From assembly GCA_016987375.1 (NCBI GenBank), contig PJRA01000216.1:2142171-2163648 (forward strand): a stretch of DNA of 21,478 bases. The letters are read 5' to 3'. The stretch is from Brachionus koreanus (taxonomy: Eukaryota > Rotifera > Eurotatoria > Ploima > Brachionidae). A model generated the notes under the pieces. It had not been told where the DNA came from and did not search any database. It was given only the letters and a program-made list of their open reading frames with translations. Positions within the stretch are counted from its first letter, which is position 1. Each line of letters opens with the position of its first letter. A program made the position numbers and the translations under genes. Below are positions 16,730 to 21,478 of the stretch, piece after piece.

Positions 16730-16730
16730 T

Positions 16731-19186
16731 ATTATTTTTTGAAGCAAAGCCGGAAACTCAAACGTAAATTTTGCCAATTGTTCCATTCACTCTCAACACA
16801 CTGTTATTTAAAATAGTCACCAAATGACTTATAATCAGGTACTTTGTCACATCATCTAAAGACTTTTGTCTTGATTGAAAGAAATTCAGATTCACTTTTT
16901 ATAACATTTTATTTAAAGAAATGCCACTAATGCTTCACATCATCATTATCATATGTTTTTTTTTTTGAAATAACAATTTTTAATTTTATTTAACACTAAC
17001 TTTAATAAAAAAAATGTCAATGGCCTAATTCAAATAATAAACAACATTCAAATTAAATGATAATTAATTTTTTTACATTAGAAGTTAAGTTACATTTGTA
17101 AAAAATTTCATTGTCTTTTGACTAGAGGAACATGTTTTTTTTTTAATTTAAAAAAACGGCCATTACTTTTTGAACACCCGTTAGTTAATTTAGTGGATGA
17201 TTTTCAATTTGTTTTTTAATAATATAAAAATAATAATTAATTTAAACATGAAGCAAAAATAAAAGATAAAGCGTAAGATTAAAATTTTGATATACTAAGT
17301 TAAAAATTGTGCATTGGTATCTTTTTTTGAAGTGTTTTAAACAAAAAATAAATTTTTAATCGGTATTTAATAATCAAAATTTTTATTGAATTACCAATTT
17401 TTTAATATCTAAAAATCTCTTAAGGTCTTATTTAATTTGTTAAAAATAAAATATAAATTAGATTTTATAACAAGGAGATATTTTTATTTTCAATAATTGG
17501 ATTAAACCCTCTTTTTCTATCGGTCTAGATTTACTTAAAAAAATTTCCTTAAGAACAAATTTTATAAAAATTAAAACTTATTTGATATGTTGTTTCATTT
17601 AGACAAATTTTTATCTCTCTGTGATAAAAATATAAAATATTTTGAAGTGTCATTTGAAAACTTGAAATGCTTATTAATAAAGACTAGTTTTGTTTATTTT
17701 TGAATTAATTAAAGAGATTTATATTTAAAAAAAAAACGGATAGAAAAATTTCAATAAAAGCATTTGAGTGATTTTGATTCCTTTTGAAAAATAGAATTAA
17801 ATAATTTTGCTTATTTTTTATTTTGAATTTTATGAAAATTTCAAATCCAAAATTTTATCTTAAAAAATAAAAATTTCATTTTTTAATCTAACTCCGATAT
17901 CATTTTTTATTAAAATTTTTATCAAAAATTAAAGTGATTATAAGCCATCTTAATACAAATAGTGATTTTAATCTTTTAAACACAAAATTTTGAAAATCAA
18001 ATCTTTTAAATGAAATCAGAAAAAAAATAAGATGACTTATGTTCTTTTAAAATGATTAATTTAGCATTTTTTATAAAAAAACAAAACCTAAATAGTGAAA
18101 TCTGATGCTCTTAAAAAAATATAATATAATAAAAAAAAATTATTATGATTATTTTATTTTTATAATTTATTATAAAAATGAGTATTTTAATTATAATGAA
18201 ATGTTTCGAGAACATAAAAGTTTATTATAAGTTATTTTAAAAAATTATATTGATTGCTATAGCTAGCATCTGATAAACTTGTGGTTATTTACATCAAAAA
18301 GTAACACAGTTTAAATAATAAATATTGAATGTTTTAAATATTTCAATAATGTAAAAATATAATTCTGCTTATATTTTAGAATAATGGGTGGTATAAAAAA
18401 TTGATAATAATAGTATAATCTGGAGATGACCTGTTGAATGAGGCTAGATAAAGTGTTGTTAATATAGCTGTACTTATCTTAAATAAAATTAAACTCGACT
18501 TGAAATCTGTTTTTTATCCTATTCCCTTGAAAAAAAGTGTCTTAATTGAAGAATTTATGCCCTTAGCTGATAGAAAATTTTGTTCAAATTTTAAGTTCTT
18601 ATGCATTTTAGATTTTTAATTTGAAAAAGATTGAGTCTAAAATCAATCTTTCTAAAATGTCGAGATAAATCAGTCCCTTGAAAAGTGCAAATATATGGGC
18701 TTTGACTATGTTCATGAGCTAGCACTACACATTAAATTTGAACAAGTTATAAATTATAAATTTTTATCAAAATTTAAAAGTTTATATTGAAATTCGGTAA
18801 ATATATTTTGACTAAACAAAAAAGGCTAATATTACGAAATTTTTTGCGCTGGTGTTATTAATAAATTAGCTATTTAATTTCACAATTAATTAATTATGTA
18901 AGCTCGTTTCATTAACTCAACACACATTGAAAATTTTATATAATTTATGAAAAGATAAATCAGCAATTTATTGCTTGCGTATGAAACACAAGCTCAAGCA
19001 TGATTGAACTGTTAGTACTGCAACTAAATTAAATATAAGACAAAATAAATGTCGTCGTGCAAAAAAAATTATTCTAGCAAGATCTATTTTAAATTATGCT
19101 TTAAACTAAACAAAAAAATCCAATGCGTTCATCTAAAATCATGAATTTGATTCGTTACTCAAAAACCAAGTCTTAAAACATAACGA
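16731..19186. other. gene-free AT-rich region
   Basis: No coding exon, tRNA or rRNA was recognised. The word CGGCCATTA near 16327 recurs at about 17157. Otherwise only A/T runs and short chance frames are present. Confidence 0.4.
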
Positions 19187-19196
19187 CTATAAATAG
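19187..19196 (+). promoter_or_regulatory. candidate TATA box, possible upstream exon of GTF2E1
   Basis: CTATAAATAG is followed about 40 nt later by CAA|GTAAGA (about 19236-19244), a strong splice donor. A short 5' UTR exon spliced to near the GTF2E1 start at 19553 would explain both, but no convincing acceptor was seen close to the ATG. Confidence 0.3.
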
Positions 19197-19334
19197 ATGA
19201 AAATTTTCCAAAATTCATTTTAGAAATTTTTCTTCAACCATTTCAAGTAAGATCTTTTCTAGACTTTATTTTTTATTTATTAATAATAAAAAAAAAATGG
19301 AGAAAAAAAAGAGGGGAGGGTAATTAGCTATGTG

Positions 19335-19350
19335 ACTAGCACGGGCTAGT
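19335..19350. repeat. hairpin ACTAGC / GCTAGT
   Basis: A 6-bp perfect stem with loop ACGG, flanked farther out by TAATTAG and CTTAATTA, which can also pair. It lies next to a G-rich run (GAGGGGAGGG, 19311-19320), about 200 bp upstream of GTF2E1. Confidence 0.4.
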
Positions 19351-19552
19351 GCTCTTAATTAAATGCATAAATTATGTTAATTGTAAATTTTTTTTGTTGT
19401 ATTAAATTAAATAAAAAATATTTATATCTAGTCTATTTTTCTCTTTAATTGATCAAATCCCATAGTAATTATCTAATTGACTTGAATTTTAAAAGTTGGA
19501 TATTTTGCTGCCGAACCTTGTTTGATAAACTAATTTGAAACCAAATAATAAA

Positions 19553-21158
19553 ATGCAAAACGGTGCTAGTCCGATTCAAATTTACCAATCATCAAATGAA
19601 ACACTGCAGACCCAAGTTCCGTCCGACTTAAAGACTCTAATTCGTATAATAATGCGAAACTTTTACGGATTTGAGCTCTACTTGTGCATGGAAATGCTTC
19701 TCATTTATCCATGCATTAAAGAGGACGATCTTGCCGAATTGCTGCGTTTGGACCTTAAGTTAGTTCACCAACATTTGGTTAATCTAAAGGCAGAAAAGTT
19801 TCTCAGCGAAAAGTCCATTATGGAGACATCCGCAGACGGAAAGCAGACAAAATATTCGTATTTTTTCATCAACTATAAAATGATAGTCAACGTGATCAAG
19901 TATAAACTTGATCAAATACGCATGAAAATAGAGCAAGACGAAAAACAGATGACCACTCGTTTCTTGTTCAAGTGTGTTCAGTGCTCCAAGACCTATTCGG
20001 ACTTGGACACCAAGGACATATTCCTGACCATGCGGTGCACACACTGTGGCGGCGACATCGACGAGGACACCAGCTGCCAGCCCAAACAGTCCACTCGCAA
20101 CCTATTGCACAAATTCAACACGCAAATGAAAGTCGTGTTCGAACTGCTTAGCAAAGTGGAGCATGTTCGCCTTGCCGAATTTCTGCTCAGGCCCGAGGCG
20201 TCCGACATGTCCGAAGTATTGGAAAAAGTTAATCCGGGACAGTCGGCCAAATCGGCCAATGGCACCACTGGCCGCGCCGCAATGCTCAAGTACGACAAGT
20301 GGTCGGGCGACAAGACCAGGAACACCGACCTGCTTGGACAAACTCGCATCACCATTAACTTGCAATCGACAAACAACTCCGGTTCTGCTAGCACACAAAA
20401 AAAAGACTTGCCTTCCATTTTGCTGCTGAATCGAATGCCCGAAGAGGACCCCAATAACCGGGACTCACAACTTCTGAACAGTTTGAAATCGGCTGCTGAT
20501 CAAACAATGAGCCGTGGCATGCTCGCCAACGATACCGCAAATCTCAATCTTGTACAAACGAACAATGCATCTAAGCCGGTGGTTAGTACGCCTGTGGTCG
20601 GCGCCAATGGAGCACAAATGCAGCCCGCAGGCACCCTCGAAATGATCATTTGGCAAAAGTTGCTTAAACATGAAAAAAAACAAAGCGAACAATCTAGTCC
20701 CGACGGCTCTGCGCCTACTGTTCCTAGTCTAACCAGAAAACGATCCAACATTGGCGACGAGCAAAAGAGTGAATTTAAAAAAAGAAAATTGAATAGTGGC
20801 GGTTGGTTTATTTCACTAAATAGGCTAATTGGGATTTTAATTTTAAATTATTTAAAATTTAGAATCGGATGACAAGCCTGTGCGCAATTGTCATTATAAT
20901 CAGTCGTTTAGGCGAAATCACAGCGATGGCAGTGAGAATAGCGATGAATACGACGAGGACTACGAGGACGAGGACGAAATGAACTCGTCATTAGTTGATC
21001 CCAATGAAGATATTCTAATACCGAGGGTTCTAGTGCGCAATAAGCCGATTCGTTTTGATCGTATCACGCCTAAACTAATCAATCAAATGAACGAGCCCGA
21101 AAAAGACAAATATATTGAGGTGTGTCAAAAGTTGTACACAGAAATTTACGAAATTTAA
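19553..21158 (+). CDS. GTF2E1: transcription initiation factor TFIIE subunit alpha (2 exons, 514 aa)
   Basis: Exons 19553-20801 and 20863-21158 give 514 residues (human 439). Residues about 20-110 form the TFE/TFIIE-alpha winged helix (LIRIIMRNFYGFE, then KEDDLAELLRLDLKLVHQHL). A zinc ribbon has C141-x2-C144 and C162-x2-C165. After an Asn/Ser/Thr-rich linker, exon 2 encodes an acidic run (DEYDEDYEDEDE), then NKPIRFDRI and MNEPEKDKYIEVCQKLYTEI, matching the conserved C-terminal helix ending of the family. The acidic tail in human TFIIE-alpha binds the p62 subunit of TFIIH. The protein acts in the nucleus in RNA polymerase II pre-initiation complexes, recruiting TFIIH and promoting promoter melting. 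The intron is 61 nt, GGCG|GTTGGT to AAAATTTAG, with a weak donor. The first in-frame ATG is 19553. Exon 1 is much richer in G and C than its surroundings. Confidence 0.96.
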
Positions 21159-21284
21159 TTTCTGTAAGAAAAAAGCCAACCGGGTTAATAGTTGATTCCA
21201 TTTTTTTCGTTTTAAATTATATTCCGTATACAAAAAAAAAAAATGTAAATTAGGTTTCTGTTTTGGATGTTATGTTATGTTATG

Positions 21285-21290
21285 ATTAAA
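21285..21290 (+). terminator. possible poly(A) signal of GTF2E1 (ATTAAA)
   Basis: The common variant ATTAAA lies about 127 nt after the stop codon, following a TATGT-rich stretch and followed by TTGTGG. No AATAAA is seen nearer. Confidence 0.4.
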
Positions 21291-21330
21291 AGAAAAAATT
21301 GTGGATACATATAAATATATATTGAGCGAT

Positions 21331-21363
21331 TACCGGTCCGTGATCCCGGGAACCGGGTCCGGA
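21331..21363. repeat. GC-rich patch with overlapping palindromes
   Basis: Within 33 bases are ACCGGT, CCCGGG and TCCGGA, and two imperfect direct copies, ACCGGTCCG and ACCGGGTCCGG. The composition is opposite to its surroundings. It could be a protein-binding cluster, the edge of a mobile element or an upstream element of a gene beyond the window. Confidence 0.4.
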
Positions 21364-21478
21364 TATTATTTTTCTACTTACTTCTCTCGTTTTTCCTCAC
21401 TTAATTCTTTGTATCTGTTTGCTGACGCTATTTTGTAATTAGAAGTAGCATTTTTGGCTAATATGAGTACAAGTTAAA

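Larger units (their letters stand above)
16380..16730 (+). ncRNA. candidate UTR or noncoding RNA with a cluster of Pumilio-type sites
   Basis: Five matches to TGTANATA, the DNA form of the Pumilio/FBF response element UGUANAUA, lie within 185 nt on one strand: 16475-16482, 16519-16526, 16530-16537, 16603-16610 and 16652-16659 (four TGTAAATA, one TGTAGATA). Near-matches TGTACATG (16541) and TGTAAGTA (about 16644) lie between them. A TTTTAT word, as in cytoplasmic polyadenylation elements, precedes them near 16410. No open reading frame of any size exists on this strand here. The island is less AT-rich than its surroundings and ends in the hairpin at 16674-16729. It could be the distal 3' UTR of an unseen gene, a noncoding RNA or chance. 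Transcription is not shown by the sequence. Confidence 0.35.

Noticed and set aside
14171..19186. snRNA, tRNA or rRNA genes in the long intergenic region
   Set aside because: I looked for U1, U2, U4, U5 and U6 core words and tRNA boxes and found none. The ATTTTTTGAAG near 16734 resembles an Sm site but lacks the flanking snRNA structure.
19784..20751. Several open frames in other frames and on the opposite strand of GTF2E1
   Set aside because: They are by-products of the GC-richer coding exon; the plus-strand frame has the full TFIIE alpha domain set.
1..21478. CRISPR arrays, bacterial operons, prophage or integron features
   Set aside because: The window has spliced animal genes, and no regularly spaced repeats, Shine-Dalgarno sites or phage genes were seen.

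Overview
This is a very AT-rich stretch of a eukaryotic, almost certainly metazoan, nuclear genome. Genes are interrupted by short introns (mostly 56-90 nt, with two of about 1.7 and 2.2 kb). The genes recognised are animal genes: a CCHCR1-like centrosomal coiled-coil protein, LZIC, the TFIIE alpha subunit, a secreted stand-alone I29 cathepsin-propeptide protein, and a coiled-coil protein ending in a CAP-Gly domain. Relics of non-LTR (CR1/Jockey-like) retrotransposons lie between them. LZIC and CCHCR1 are, as far as I know, absent from flies and nematodes. Together with the base composition and small introns, that would fit a small lophotrochozoan or gnathiferan animal such as a rotifer, but this is inference. 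Nothing looks bacterial, viral or CRISPR-like.

Layout. 1-372: relic of a LINE reverse transcriptase (+). 855-3257: CCHCR1-like gene (-), essentially one exon. 3600-4240: second LINE relic (-), frameshifted, recognisable from the palm-downstream KCKVMHFG motif to the C-terminal tail. 4388-4844: a TTAA-flanked element with terminal inverted repeats that contains a third LINE tail (+). 5150-5248: a fragment of a related repeat. 5476-5772: I29 inhibitor-like gene (-), divergent from an unrecognised 170-residue gene (6188-6700, +) with a short upstream ORF. That gene converges on the seven-exon CAP-Gly gene (6813-13123, -), and the pair shares a two-way poly(A)-signal region. The CAP-Gly gene's two long introns hold a short TTAA-type element (8266-8468) and a hairpin-rich inverted-repeat element (10868-11140). 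LZIC (13410-14102, -, three exons) lies directly upstream of the CAP-Gly gene in the same orientation. 14171-19552 is a 5.4 kb region with no gene I can support. It carries an inverted-repeat element near 15.1 kb and an unusual island at 16.4-16.73 kb with five Pumilio-type octamers followed by a compact hairpin. GTF2E1 (19553-21158, +, two exons) closes the window.

Functionally the window is a set of independent housekeeping genes: general transcription (TFIIE), beta-catenin/ICAT-type interaction (LZIC), and centrosome or microtubule proteins (CCHCR1-like, CAP-Gly). They do not form a pathway cluster. The least explained features are the Pumilio-site island with its hairpin, the TTAA element family, the stand-alone I29 protein, and the LZIC/CAP-Gly tandem with a splice acceptor just before the second ATG. 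All exon structures below were worked out by eye from splice motifs, reading-frame phase and protein-family continuity; no alignment program or database was run.
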